DNA from: Nocardioides sp. Root1257
GTDB lineage: Bacteria; Actinomycetota; Actinomycetes; Propionibacteriales; Nocardioidaceae
NCBI RefSeq assembly: GCF_001425175.1
Contig: NZ_LMDV01000001.1
Coordinates: 889,454-953,453, forward strand
Length of the DNA stretch: 64,000 nucleotides
Direction: 5' to 3'
The position numbers and the translations under genes are program-made. The notes beneath the pieces are model-generated. The model saw nothing but the letters and a program-made list of their open reading frames with translations. It made no database searches and was not told where the DNA came from. Every line of letters starts with the position of its first letter. The stretch's first letter is position 1. Of the stretch, positions 34,340 to 44,616 are shown one piece after another.

Positions 34340-36322
34340 CTACCGGGTGCTGAGGCCGAACCCGTAGCGGTAGAGCGGGTCGTACTTCGTGTCGCCGACG
34401 TTGATCGGCTCCTGGGCGACCGTGCGCGGCCAGGTGACCGGCAGCTTGCCGATGAACGGGCTGCGGCCGTAGAGAACGTCGGCGACACCGCCGCCCTCGC
34501 TGCCCGGCAGCCACGACGCCACGAGCGCGTCGGTCTGGGTGAGCAGCGCCGGCGGGATGATGATCGGCCGGCCGGAGACGACCAGCACCGTGCAGGACAC
34601 CGTCCGCGCGCAGACCGTGCGGATCGCCTGCTTGTCAGCCGTGCTCAGCTCCATCGTCTGCTTCTGGCGCGGCTGGCCGGCGTCGCCCGGGTCGTAGGCC
34701 CACTGCGGGCCGCCGACGTCGCCGAAGCCCTCGGCGTACGGCGTCTCGCCGACCACCACGACCCCGACCGCCTTGCGCGGGACCCGCTTGCTCGCGTCGA
34801 CGCTGTAGACGACGTCGCCCTTGGCGGCCTTCTCGATGCCGTCCAGGATCGTCTGCCCGGGGATCACGTTGGTCGAGCCGCCCTGCCAGGTGAGCGTCCA
34901 GCCGCCGGCCTGGTTGCCGATGTTGTCGGCGTTGCTGCCGGCGACGTAGACGGTGTCCTTGGCCTTGAGCGGGAGGGTCCGCTGCTTGTTGCGCAGCAGC
35001 ACCTGACTCTCGGCGACGGCGCGGCGAGCGACGGCGCGGTGCGCCGTGCTGCCGATGTCACCGATGTGGGTGCGGTCGGTGAGCGGGTGCTCGAAGAGGC
35101 CGAGGTCGAACTTGGCCTTCAGGATCCGCGAGACGGCGTCGTCGATGCGCGCCATCGGGACCTCACCGGCGTTCACGAGGTCGGTCAGGGTCGGGATGAA
35201 CTCGTCCCAGCCGGTGGGGTTGTTGGGCGCCTGGATCGGCTCCATGTACATGTCGATGCCGGCCAGCACCGCGGCCTTCACCTGCGCGCGGTAGTCGCCC
35301 GGCAGCTGCCGGATGCCGCGCCAGTCGGTGATGACGAAGCCCTTGAACCTCTGCTGGATCTTGAGCCAGCCGGTGATCAGCTGCTTGTTGCCGTGCATCT
35401 TCACGGCGTCGGCGGTGGAGCCGCCGTTGAAGTCCGTGCTCGAGAAGGACGGCATGACCGAGCCGACGTGGTGCTCCTTGATCGCCGGCACGTACGGCGA
35501 GAGCGCGAGCTGGTCGAACTCCTTGCGGGTGACGCGGTCGATGCCCTGGTCGATCGGGTACGCGCCGGTGCCGGCCGCGGCCTCGTCGTACGACGTGAGG
35601 CCGTCGCCGGCGAAGTGCTTGGCGGTCGCGAGCACCCGGTCCGCGTGGTCGAGCTGGCCGGGCTTGCCCTGCAGGCCGTCGATCGCGGTCTCCATCGACT
35701 TCACGAGCCGCGCCGTCTCGCCGAAGCTCTCGTAGGTGCGGCCCCAGCGGTCGTCGCGGGCCACGCAGATGCACGGCGCGAAGGCCCACTGCGGACCGGA
35801 GGCGCGGGTCTCCTCGGCGGTGATCTGGCCGATCTTCTCGACCAGCTTCGGGTCGCGGGTCGCGCCCAGGCCGATGTTGTGCGGGAAGACGGTCGCGCCG
35901 AGCAGGTTGCCGTGGCCGTGCACGGAGTCGACGCCGTAGATGAGCGGGATCCCGAGCCGGGTGGCGAGCGCCGCCTGCTGGTAGCGGTCGACCATGTCGG
36001 CCCAGGCCTCGGGCGTGTTCGACGCGGGCACCGAGCCTCCGCCCGAGAGCACGCTGCCGAGCGCGTTCGTGGTGATGAGCGACGGGTCGGCGTCGACGTC
36101 GATGCGCTCGGCCTGGGTCATCTGGCCGATCTTCTCCGCCAGGGTCATCCGGCCGAGCAGGTCGTCGACGCGCTGCGCGGTCGGGAGGGTCGGGTCCTGG
36201 TAGGGCAGGGTGTCGTCGCCTACCGCCGGCGACGTGGGTTGCAGGAGCGCGACGGCGAGAGCGCCGCCGGCGAGTGCGGCGAGCACCGAGGCCCGCCGCC
36301 GTGAAGAGGGGTCGTTGAACAT
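34340..36322 (-). CDS. Exported GH3 beta-glucosidase / glucan exo-hydrolase
   Basis: 660 residues with a signal peptide (VLAALAGGALAVALLQPTSP). The GH3 barrel spans about 45-390 with YGVDSVHGHGNLLGATVFPH, LATAKHFAGDG and the nucleophile Asp333 in GFVITDWRGI. The alpha/beta-sandwich (about 430-650) carries AGSNADNIGNQAGGWTLTWQG, typical of exo-1,4/1,3-beta-glucanases such as ExoP and barley ExoI. It should release glucose from beta-glucans or cello-oligosaccharides outside the membrane. A ROK regulator is read divergently from the other side of a 137-base promoter region, suggesting sugar-dependent control. Confidence 0.93.
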   Translation of the reverse strand: MFNDPSSRRRASVLAALAGGALAVALLQPTSPAVGDDTLPYQDPTLPTAQRVDDLLGRMTLAEKIGQMTQAERIDVDADPSLITTNALGSVLSGGGSVPASNTPEAWADMVDRYQQAALATRLGIPLIYGVDSVHGHGNLLGATVFPHNIGLGATRDPKLVEKIGQITAEETRASGPQWAFAPCICVARDDRWGRTYESFGETARLVKSMETAIDGLQGKPGQLDHADRVLATAKHFAGDGLTSYDEAAAGTGAYPIDQGIDRVTRKEFDQLALSPYVPAIKEHHVGSVMPSFSSTDFNGGSTADAVKMHGNKQLITGWLKIQQRFKGFVITDWRGIRQLPGDYRAQVKAAVLAGIDMYMEPIQAPNNPTGWDEFIPTLTDLVNAGEVPMARIDDAVSRILKAKFDLGLFEHPLTDRTHIGDIGSTAHRAVARRAVAESQVLLRNKQRTLPLKAKDTVYVAGSNADNIGNQAGGWTLTWQGGSTNVIPGQTILDGIEKAAKGDVVYSVDASKRVPRKAVGVVVVGETPYAEGFGDVGGPQWAYDPGDAGQPRQKQTMELSTADKQAIRTVCARTVSCTVLVVSGRPIIIPPALLTQTDALVASWLPGSEGGGVADVLYGRSPFIGKLPVTWPRTVAQEPINVGDTKYDPLYRYGFGLSTR

Positions 36323-36459
36323 GCCTTCTCCTTGCCGAGATCAAGGGTGGGGTGACGCTCGTCACGCTAGGAACCGGATACGTCCGGGTCAATGCGTAAA
36401 GATCGAGAGGCAACGCCTTGTTTGTCCATCTTCCGGATGAATGGGCCTAGGCTCCCGGG

Positions 36460-37626
36460 ATGGTCACCACGGGAGCGTTGGAGCGGCTGCGCGAGACCAA
36501 CCGGCGCGCGATCACCAGCCTGCTGGCCGGCGACGGCCCGATGAGCCGTGCCGACCTGGCCCGCGGCACCGGGCTCTCGCGGACCACGATCTCCAGCCTG
36601 GTCAGCGACCTGATCGCGGGCGGCGAGGTCGTCGAGACGACCGACCGCGGCCGACCGCACAAGGGCGGCAGCGGCCGTCCGCCGCTCCTCGTCGCCCTCA
36701 GCACGCCGCACGGCGTGGTCGCCGGCGTGGACATCGGGCACGGGCACGTGCGGGTCGCCGTCGCGGACCGTGGCGGCGCGGTGCTCGCCGAGGAGACCGA
36801 CCTGCTCGACGTCGACGAGCACGGCATCGACGCGCTCGACCGGGCCGCGCGGATGGTCCGGGACGGCCTCGCCGCCGCCGGTGTGGGCCGTACCGACCTG
36901 CACGGCGTCGGCATGTGCGTCCCGGCCCCGCTGGACCGGCGCTCGGCCCGCATCCGCACCGGGATCATGCCCGGCTGGCGGCACCTCTCCCCCGGCGAGG
37001 AGCTGCACCGCCGGCTCGACGTCCCGGTGTTCGCCGACAACGACGCCAACCTCGGCGCCCTGGCCGAGCTGGGCCACGGCGCTGCGCGCGGGATGACCGA
37101 CGTCCTCTACGTGAAGGTCGCCAGCGGTCTCGGCGCCGGGATCGTGCTCGGCGGCCGGCTGCACCGCGGCGCGACCGGGATCGCCGGCGAGATCGGCCAC
37201 GTCCAGGTCGGCGAGGACGGCCAGGTCTGCCGCTGCGGCAACCGCGGGTGCCTCGAGACCGTGGTCTCGGCGCCCCGGCTGGTGGCGCTGCTGCAGCCGG
37301 CGTACGACGAGGAGCTGTCGGTCGAGAGCATCCTCGACCTCGACGCGCACGACGACGCCGGCGTACGCCGGGTGCTGAGCGATGCCGGGCTCTCGGTAGG
37401 CCGCGCGCTCGCCGACCTGTGCAACAGCCTCAACCCCGAGGCGATCCTGCTCGGCGGCTCGCTCGGCACGTCTCCCTCGCTGGCGCTGGGCGTGCGCGCC
37501 GCCGTGGACCGCTACGCCCAGCCCGACACCGCCGCCGCCGTCCGGGTGGTCGCCGGCGAGCTCGGCGACCGGGCCGAGGTGATCGGCGCCGTGTCGCTGG
37601 CCATCGCACGGGTCGCGGCGTCCTGA
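36460..37626 (+). CDS. ROK-family transcriptional repressor
   Basis: 388 residues. An N-terminal MarR-like helix-turn-helix (about 8-58, PMSRADLARGTGLSRTTISS) is joined to a ROK sugar-kinase fold: GVDIGHGHVRVAV (phosphate 1), FADNDANLGALAELGHG (about 191-207), GEIGH (243-247) and the zinc cluster CRCGNRGC (C257, C259, C264). Members such as NagC/Mlc/XylR release DNA when a sugar binds. It diverges from the GH3 glycosidase, its likely target. In the gap, CCGGATACGTCCGG (36371-36384 area) is a short dyad that could be an operator. Confidence 0.9.
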   Translation: MVTTGALERLRETNRRAITSLLAGDGPMSRADLARGTGLSRTTISSLVSDLIAGGEVVETTDRGRPHKGGSGRPPLLVALSTPHGVVAGVDIGHGHVRVAVADRGGAVLAEETDLLDVDEHGIDALDRAARMVRDGLAAAGVGRTDLHGVGMCVPAPLDRRSARIRTGIMPGWRHLSPGEELHRRLDVPVFADNDANLGALAELGHGAARGMTDVLYVKVASGLGAGIVLGGRLHRGATGIAGEIGHVQVGEDGQVCRCGNRGCLETVVSAPRLVALLQPAYDEELSVESILDLDAHDDAGVRRVLSDAGLSVGRALADLCNSLNPEAILLGGSLGTSPSLALGVRAAVDRYAQPDTAAAVRVVAGELGDRAEVIGAVSLAIARVAAS

Positions 37627-37633
37627 GCACCGG

Positions 37634-37999
37634 CTAGAGCTGGTCGAGCAGCCAGGACGGGCTGAGCGCCTGGGCGCCGACTCCCCCGACCCGCGCCTGG
37701 AGGAACCGGTCGGCGGTCACCACGACCACGCGCCCACCCCGCTCGGCCGCGACCCGGGCCTGCTCGACGATCGTGTCGTCGCCGGCGCCCTTCGCGTGCA
37801 CGGTGCGGACGTGCCCGTCACGGCCGGCCCGCACGCCGCCCTTCGCCTGACCCTCGAGGACCAGCACGATCTCGTCGTACACCGTGTCCGCGACCAGCAG
37901 CGCCTCGTGCAGCCGACGCGCCGCGCCGGCGCGGTCCTTCCACCAGCCGTCCGGGCGACTGCCGACGACGTTGGCGCCGTCGACGACGAGGGTCTGCAT
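37634..37999 (-). CDS. NYN-domain (PIN-like) putative RNA nuclease
   Basis: 121 residues. The N-terminal TLVVDGANVVGSRPDGWW and the C-terminal half VVVVTADRFLQARV give the conserved aspartates of the NYN/YacP-like PIN fold, with GAGDDTIVEQARVAAE between. Such proteins cleave RNA or act in RNA quality control; the target is unknown. It is on the same strand as ffh, downstream of it across a cluster of palindromes, and converges on the ROK gene with seven bases between stops. Confidence 0.82.
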   Translation of the reverse strand: MQTLVVDGANVVGSRPDGWWKDRAGAARRLHEALLVADTVYDEIVLVLEGQAKGGVRAGRDGHVRTVHAKGAGDDTIVEQARVAAERGGRVVVVTADRFLQARVGGVGAQALSPSWLLDQL

Positions 38000-38012
38000 C
38001 CGGCCTCCGGAA

Positions 38013-38102
38013 GAGCTTCATCGGCCGGCCGACGTTTCTCACGCCTGGACGATGAAGCTTCGTCGTCCAAGGAGGAGTTTCATCGGCCGGCCGATGAAAC
38101 TC
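38013..38102. repeat. Cluster of palindromes between ffh and the NYN gene
   Basis: Three dyads lie in 90 bases. 38075-38102 is a perfect 28-base palindrome (half-site GAGTTTCATCGGCC). 38046-38069 is a 24-base palindrome with one mismatch (half-site TGGACGATGAAG). 38013-38040 repeats the first 28-mer with a decayed right half (GAGCTTCATCGGCCGGCC then GACGTTTCTC). The perfect copy is ten bases past the ffh stop and probably ends its transcript; the extra copies resemble a small repeat family. Confidence 0.75.
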
Positions 38103-38112
38103 TCGCGACGGT

Positions 38113-39678
38113 CTACTTGAGGTACTTGGAGAAGTCCTTGGGCAGGTTGAGCGCGGCGGCGGCCTTCTCGTAGTCGACCGGCTCGTCGGAGGCGGGCGTG
38201 CCGAACGGGTTGCCCGGGTTGGCCGCCTTCTCCTTCGCGGCGGCGGCCTCCTGGGCGGCCTTGGCCGGGTTGCCGGAGCGCTTCGCGCCCTTGCCCTTCT
38301 TCTGCTGCGGCTTGGTCTTGGAGCGCTTGGGCCCGCCCATGCCGGGCATGCCCGGCATCCCGGGCATGCCGCCGCCCTTGGCCATCGACATCATCATCTT
38401 GCGGGCCTCGAAGAAGCGGTCCACGAGCTGGTTGACGTCGGAGACCTGCCGGCCGGAGCCCTTGGCGATCCGGGCGCGGCGCGAGCCGTCGATCATCTTC
38501 GGGTTGGCGCGCTCGGCCGGGGTCATCGACTGGATGACGGCTTGGATGCGGTCGATCTCGCGCTCGTCGAAGTTCTCGAGCTGGTCGCGGAACTGCCCCA
38601 TCCCGGGCAGCATCCCCATGATCTTGGACATCGAGCCGAGCTTGCGGACCTGCTGCATCTGCTCGAGGAAGTCGTCGAGGGTGAACTCGCCGCCCTGGCC
38701 CGTCAGCTTGGCCGCAGCCTTGGCGGCCTGCTCGCTGTCGAAGGCCTTCTCGGCCTGCTCGATCAGGGTCATCACGTCACCCATGTCGAGGATGCGCGAG
38801 GCCATGCGGTCGGGGTGGAAGAGGTCGAAGTCGGTCATCTTCTCGCCGTTGGAGGCGAACATGACCGGCTTCCCGGTGATCGAGGCGATCGACAGGGCCG
38901 CACCACCGCGGGCGTCACCGTCGAGCTTCGTCAGGACGACGCCGTCGTACCCGACCCCGTCGAGGAACGCCTGGGCGGTCGAGACGGCGTCCTGGCCGAT
39001 CATCGCGTCGACGACGAAGAGCACCTCGTCGGGCTGGACGGCGTCGCGGATGTCGGCGGCCTGCTTCATCAGCTCGGCGTCGACGCCCAGACGGCCGGCC
39101 GTGTCGACGATGACCGTGTCGTGCAGCGTGCGCTTCGCCTCGGCGACGGCGTCGCGCGCCACCTGCACCGGGTTGCCCACGCCGTTGCCGGGCTCCGGGG
39201 CGAAGACGGTGACGCCGACCCGCTCGCCGTTGACCTGGAGCTGGTTGACCGCGTTGGGTCGCTGGAGGTCCGCGGCCACGAGCATCGGCGAGCGACCCTG
39301 CTCCTTGAGCCACAGCGCGAGCTTGGCCGCCAGCGTCGTCTTGCCGGCACCCTGGAGGCCGGCGAGCATGATGACCGTCGGCCCGGTCTTGGCGTAGCGC
39401 AGCCGACGGGTCTCGCCGCCGAGGATGTTGACGAGCTCGTCGTTGACGATCTTGACGACCTGCTGGGCGGGGTTCAGCGCACCGCTGACCTCCTCGCCGC
39501 GGGCGCGCTCCTTGACCGCGCCGACGAACTCCTTGACCACCGGGAGGGCGACGTCCGCCTCCAGCAGCGCGATGCGGATCTCGCGCGCCGTGGCGTCGAT
39601 GTCGGCCTCGGAGAGGCGACCTTTCCCGCGCAGGTTCTTGAAGGTGTCGGCGAGCCGGTCGGAGAGTGTGGCGAACAA
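38113..39678 (-). CDS. ffh: Signal recognition particle protein Ffh
   Basis: 521 residues. The N-domain (LRGKGRLSEADIDATAREIR), G-domain with P-loop GLQGAGKTTLAAKLA, DTAGRLGVDAELM and TKLDGDARGGAALS, and methionine-rich M-domain (GSMSKIMGMLPGMGQ, RIAKGSGRQVSDVNQLVDRF, GGGMPGMPGMPGMGG) are all present. Ffh with 4.5S RNA binds signal anchors and docks to FtsY. A positively charged tail (KRSKTKPQQKKGKGAKRSG) is longer than in E. coli, as usual in actinobacteria. Confidence 0.97.
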   Translation of the reverse strand: MFATLSDRLADTFKNLRGKGRLSEADIDATAREIRIALLEADVALPVVKEFVGAVKERARGEEVSGALNPAQQVVKIVNDELVNILGGETRRLRYAKTGPTVIMLAGLQGAGKTTLAAKLALWLKEQGRSPMLVAADLQRPNAVNQLQVNGERVGVTVFAPEPGNGVGNPVQVARDAVAEAKRTLHDTVIVDTAGRLGVDAELMKQAADIRDAVQPDEVLFVVDAMIGQDAVSTAQAFLDGVGYDGVVLTKLDGDARGGAALSIASITGKPVMFASNGEKMTDFDLFHPDRMASRILDMGDVMTLIEQAEKAFDSEQAAKAAAKLTGQGGEFTLDDFLEQMQQVRKLGSMSKIMGMLPGMGQFRDQLENFDEREIDRIQAVIQSMTPAERANPKMIDGSRRARIAKGSGRQVSDVNQLVDRFFEARKMMMSMAKGGGMPGMPGMPGMGGPKRSKTKPQQKKGKGAKRSGNPAKAAQEAAAAKEKAANPGNPFGTPASDEPVDYEKAAAALNLPKDFSKYLK

Positions 39679-39760
39679 GTGCTGGTCCTGGGTGCTCGGA
39701 CGGTCAGAGACTGAGTCGTAAGCCTAACCGGCAGGCCCTGGTACGCCGTACGCTGGCGGC

Positions 39761-40045
39761 ATGCTCATCGTCGCGGCCTGCATCGGCAGCGTGCTGCTCC
39801 TCGCCCTCATCGTGTGGATGGGCACGCACATGGTGTCGCACCCCGACCCGAACGCGGGCGCCATCGGCGGCGGCGTCGGCGCGGGTCTCGGCATGTTCGA
39901 CCCGGGTGCCGCCCGGGCGCGCGAGGAGGTCGACGACAAGAAGAACCAGGCCGAGATCCTCCCCACGCCCGACGACGACGACGAGCACCCGCGGTGGAAG
40001 GTCGACCTGCACCGCGGCACGGTGAAGATCCCCCGGCCGAAGTAG
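39761..40045 (+). CDS. Small single-helix membrane protein
   Basis: 94 residues, function unknown. One N-terminal membrane helix (LIVAACIGSVLLLALIVWMG) is followed by a glycine-rich patch (GAIGGGVGAGLGMFDPG) and a charged cytoplasmic tail (EEVDDKKNQAEILPTPDDDD). It diverges from ffh across 82 bases, and its stop is 28 bases from the convergent glnD stop. The codon usage is as expected for a real gene. Confidence 0.7.
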   Translation: MLIVAACIGSVLLLALIVWMGTHMVSHPDPNAGAIGGGVGAGLGMFDPGAARAREEVDDKKNQAEILPTPDDDDEHPRWKVDLHRGTVKIPRPK

Positions 40046-40072
40046 CTCTCAGCCGACCTGGCCTGGGCAGCG

Positions 40073-42292
40073 CTACGACGTGGTGAGCGCGGCCCGCACC
40101 GCGTGCGCCGCCTCGGCGGCCCGCTGGTCGCTGAGCACGCCGGCGTGCGCCTCCTGGAGGTAGAACACGTCCACCGCCTGCGGGCCGAGCGTGTCGACGT
40201 GGGCCGAGCGCACCGCGATGTCGAGGTCGGCCAGCGCGGCGCAGGCGAGGTAGACGACGCCCGGCCGGTCGCCGGTGCGCACCTCGAGGACGGTGGCGTG
40301 GTCCGAGGCCTCCGGTCGTACGGCGACGGTCGGCTCGAGCGAGTCGTTCGACGCCGCGCGGCGCAGCCGCTCGGCCGCCTCCACGCGGCCGGCCACGACC
40401 GCCTCGTAGCGGGTCCGCAGCACCGCAGCGTCGAGGTCGGGCACGCCGACCTCCCACACGGAGACGCCGTACTGCTCCTGCGCCCAGGCGCGGGCGGCCC
40501 GGACCGGGATGCGCTGGAGGGCGAACATCGCGGCGAAGTCGGCCAGCAGCCCGACGCGGTCGGGCGCGATGACGGTGACGCGGGTGCCGTCGTCGTCGTG
40601 CTCGACGGTGATCGCGGCCGAGCCCCGGCGTACCTCCTTCGGGATCTCGACGTCGTCGGTGACGATCGGCGGGAGCGCGACCCCCGAGTCGAGCGCGGCC
40701 CGCGCCCGCCGGGCGAGGTCGTTGACGAGGCCGGAGCGCCAGGCCGACCAGGCCTTCGGCGAGGCGGCCTTCGCGTCCGCCTCCGAGAGCGCGAGCAGCA
40801 GGTCGAGCGCCTCGGCGGTCTCGACCCGCCGGGTGATCAGCTCCACGGTCGCCGGGTCGTCGGGGTCGCGAGTGGTGGCCGTCTCCGCGAGCACCAGGTG
40901 CCAGCGGACCAGCCGCGCGATCAGGTCCACCGCGTCCGGCCCGAAGCCCATCCGGGTCGCGATCTCGCGGGCGATCGGTTCCCCCGCGATGCTGTGCTCG
41001 GTCAGGCTGCCCTTGCCGATGTCGTGCAGGAGCGCGGCGACCATGAGCACGTCGGGACGAGCGACGTGGCGGATCAGGTGCGAGGCCTCGATGCAGGTCT
41101 CGACCACGTGCCGGTCGACGGTGAACCGGTGGATCGCGGACGCGTGCGGCAGCAGCCGGATCCGGTCCCACTCGGGCAGTGCCCGGCCGAGCGCACCGGT
41201 CTCCTCGAGCGTCTCCCAGACCGCCAGCAGCCCCCGGCCCGACGCGAGCAGGCGGACGAGCAGCTGGCGGGCCTCGGCGGGCCAGGGCGTCGGCATCGGG
41301 GCGCCCTCGCGGGCCAGCCGCGCCGCGGTCGCGGGGGCGAGGACGACGTCGTTCTCCGCGGCCGCCGTCGCGGCGCGCAGCAGCAGGACCGGGTCCTCGG
41401 CCGGTCGGGCCGAGCGGTCGAGCACCACCTCGCCGTTGGCCAGGGCCACCCCCGGAGCCAGCGGTGTCAGGTCGGGTCGCCGCGCGCGCTCGTTGGGCGC
41501 CGGTCGGGCGAGGGCGGCGTCGACCCGGCGCCAGGTGAGGTGCGAGAGGTGCGCGATGCGGCGGCCGAGCTCGCGCACGTGGATCTGCGCGTCCCGGGCG
41601 TCGGCGAGCTCGAGGGCGTGGGCGAGGTCGCTCCACTGCTCGGGGTTGATCCGGTCGGTCGGTCGTCCCGCCGTGTCGTGCAGCGCGTCGCGGACGTCGA
41701 GCATCGCGAGCCGCGCCCGCTCCAGCTCGGCGTGCGGGACGTCGACCATCCAGGTGGCGACCAGCGCCTTGAGCACGGTGGCGTCGCGCAGGCCGCCCTC
41801 CGCCTCCTTGATGTCGGGCACCGAGAGGTGGGCGACCTCGCCCACCGACTCGTGCCGCGCGCGGACCATCTCGCGCAGCGCCGGCAGACGCTCCTTCGCC
41901 GTACGCCGCCAGTTGGCGAGCATCGTCGTCCGCAGCCGCAGCGTGAGGTTCGGGTCACCCGCGAGGTGGCGCACGTCGAGCAGGCCGAGCGCGACCTTGA
42001 GGTCGGCGTCGGCCGCGCCGACCATCTCCGACATCGTGCGCACCGAGTGGTCGAGACGGGACCCCGAGTCCCAGAGCGGGTACCAGACCTTCTCGGCCAC
42101 GGCACGGACGTCGACCCCCTCGTCCGAGACGAGGACCACGTCGAGGTCGGAGTACGGCGCGAGCTCGCTGCGCCCGTACCCACCGACGGCCACGAGCGCG
42201 GCCCCGACCTCCGGGCCGCCGCTCCCGAGGTAGGCGTCGGCGCAGAGCGCGTCGGCCTCGGCGGCGCGCCGGGCCCGGTCCGAGGTCGTCAG
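40073..42292 (-). CDS. glnD: [Protein-PII] uridylyltransferase/uridylyl-removing enzyme GlnD, probable CTG start
   Basis: With the CTG at 42292 the protein has 739 residues, close to actinobacterial GlnD. The nucleotidyltransferase motif VAVGGYGRSELAPYSDLDVV, the HD hydrolase motif LLHDIGKGSLTEHS and two C-terminal ACT domains (VIAPDRVGLLADFAAM; RTGDRPGVVYLACAALADLD) are intact. It modifies and de-modifies the PII T-loop Tyr in response to nitrogen status. The first ATG/GTG/TTG (GTG 42193) would leave only two residues before the GG motif and delete the first strand. CTG 42292 overlaps the glnB stop as CTGA and has CGAGG seven bases upstream. It converges on a small membrane gene. Confidence 0.9.
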   Translation of the reverse strand: MTTSDRARRAAEADALCADAYLGSGGPEVGAALVAVGGYGRSELAPYSDLDVVLVSDEGVDVRAVAEKVWYPLWDSGSRLDHSVRTMSEMVGAADADLKVALGLLDVRHLAGDPNLTLRLRTTMLANWRRTAKERLPALREMVRARHESVGEVAHLSVPDIKEAEGGLRDATVLKALVATWMVDVPHAELERARLAMLDVRDALHDTAGRPTDRINPEQWSDLAHALELADARDAQIHVRELGRRIAHLSHLTWRRVDAALARPAPNERARRPDLTPLAPGVALANGEVVLDRSARPAEDPVLLLRAATAAAENDVVLAPATAARLAREGAPMPTPWPAEARQLLVRLLASGRGLLAVWETLEETGALGRALPEWDRIRLLPHASAIHRFTVDRHVVETCIEASHLIRHVARPDVLMVAALLHDIGKGSLTEHSIAGEPIAREIATRMGFGPDAVDLIARLVRWHLVLAETATTRDPDDPATVELITRRVETAEALDLLLALSEADAKAASPKAWSAWRSGLVNDLARRARAALDSGVALPPIVTDDVEIPKEVRRGSAAITVEHDDDGTRVTVIAPDRVGLLADFAAMFALQRIPVRAARAWAQEQYGVSVWEVGVPDLDAAVLRTRYEAVVAGRVEAAERLRRAASNDSLEPTVAVRPEASDHATVLEVRTGDRPGVVYLACAALADLDIAVRSAHVDTLGPQAVDVFYLQEAHAGVLSDQRAAEAAHAVRAALTTS

Positions 42293-42627
42293 AGTGCTGC
42301 CTCGTCCTGGTCCCCGGTGCGCACCCGCAGCACCGAGTCGACCGTGGTCACCCAGACCTTGCCGTCACCGATCTTGCCCGTGCGCGCGGAGGAGGAGATC
42401 GCCTCGACCACGGCGGCCGCGTCCTCGTCGCCGGTGATGATCTCGATCCGGATCTTCGGCACCAGCGCGATGTCGTACTCAGCCCCGCGGTAGACCTCGG
42501 TGTGGCCCTTCTGCCGGCCGTAGCCGCTGACCTCGCTGACGGTCATCCCGGTCACGCCGGTCGCCTCGATGGCGGCCCGCGTGTCCTCCCACTTGTGGGG
42601 CTTGATGACGGCGGTGATGAGCTTCAC
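42289..42627 (-). CDS. glnB: PII signal-transduction protein, copy 2 (glnD-proximal)
   Basis: 112 residues, full PII length. The T-loop has [12 protein letters not shown] with the modifiable Tyr51, and the ATP-binding [12 protein letters not shown] and VLRVRTG segments are present. PII trimers sense ATP/ADP and 2-oxoglutarate and control AmtB and nitrogen enzymes. It is about 70% identical to the neighbouring copy at 42749-43087 by eye, differing mainly in the helix before RTGKIGDG (GDEDAAAVVEAISSSA). It is coupled to glnD by a four-base overlap and separated from copy 1 by a hairpin. Confidence 0.94.
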   Translation of the reverse strand: MKLITAVIKPHKWEDTRAAIEATGVTGMTVSEVSGYGRQKGHTEVYRGAEYDIALVPKIRIEIITGDEDAAAVVEAISSSARTGKIGDGKVWVTTVDSVLRVRTGDQDEAAL

Positions 42628-42701
42628 GGGACCTCCTGGAGGGCGGGCTGGGGTCGGGGCGTGGTCCGATCATGCCGGACCGGTGGTGCCGCAGGACGGG
42701 A

Positions 42702-42734
42702 CCGGCCCGGCTCCTCGACGAGGAGCCGGGCCGG
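42702..42734 (-). terminator. Strong hairpin between the two PII genes
   Basis: CCGGCCCGGCTCCTCG (42702-42717) and CGAGGAGCCGGGCCGG (42719-42734) are perfectly complementary with one base between, giving a stem of about 15 pairs. It begins 15 bases after the first PII stop. It likely ends or reduces transcription from amtB-PII into PII-glnD. Confidence 0.75.
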
Positions 42735-42748
42735 ACACACCTCAGGGA

Positions 42749-44427
<1,679 letters not shown>

Positions 44428-44580
44428 AGAACCTCCAGGGATCACATCTCGGGAGGGCGGGTACGTCGACGACCGCACTGTCGGCTCGGGGCACCCGCCC
44501 CATTGCCGAACACCTTCGGAGGCAGAGGTTTCGACCCGCGTTGCCGCGTGTTGCGATCAGGAAACGAGATCGGCCGGTTT

Positions 44581-44596
44581 GTTACTTCGGTGTTAC
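44581..44596 (-). promoter_or_regulatory. Candidate GlnR box upstream of amtB
   Basis: On the minus strand the sequence reads GTAAC-ACCGAA-GTAAC: two GTnAC-type half-sites six bases apart, the spacing of actinobacterial GlnR boxes (gTnAC-n6-GaAAC). It lies about 155 bases before the amtB start and 21 bases past the ftsY stop. Identification is by consensus only. Confidence 0.6.
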
Positions 44597-44616
44597 GGAC
44601 GACCGAACGGTCCGTG

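Noticed and set aside
40073..42193. GlnD as an N-terminally truncated gene
   Set aside because: Coding-like sequence continues in frame to the CTG at the glnB stop, restoring near-normal length, so an unusual start is more likely than a truncation.
40103..42493. Plus-strand open frame of about 800 codons opposite glnD
   Set aside because: Antisense shadow; the minus strand encodes all GlnD domains.
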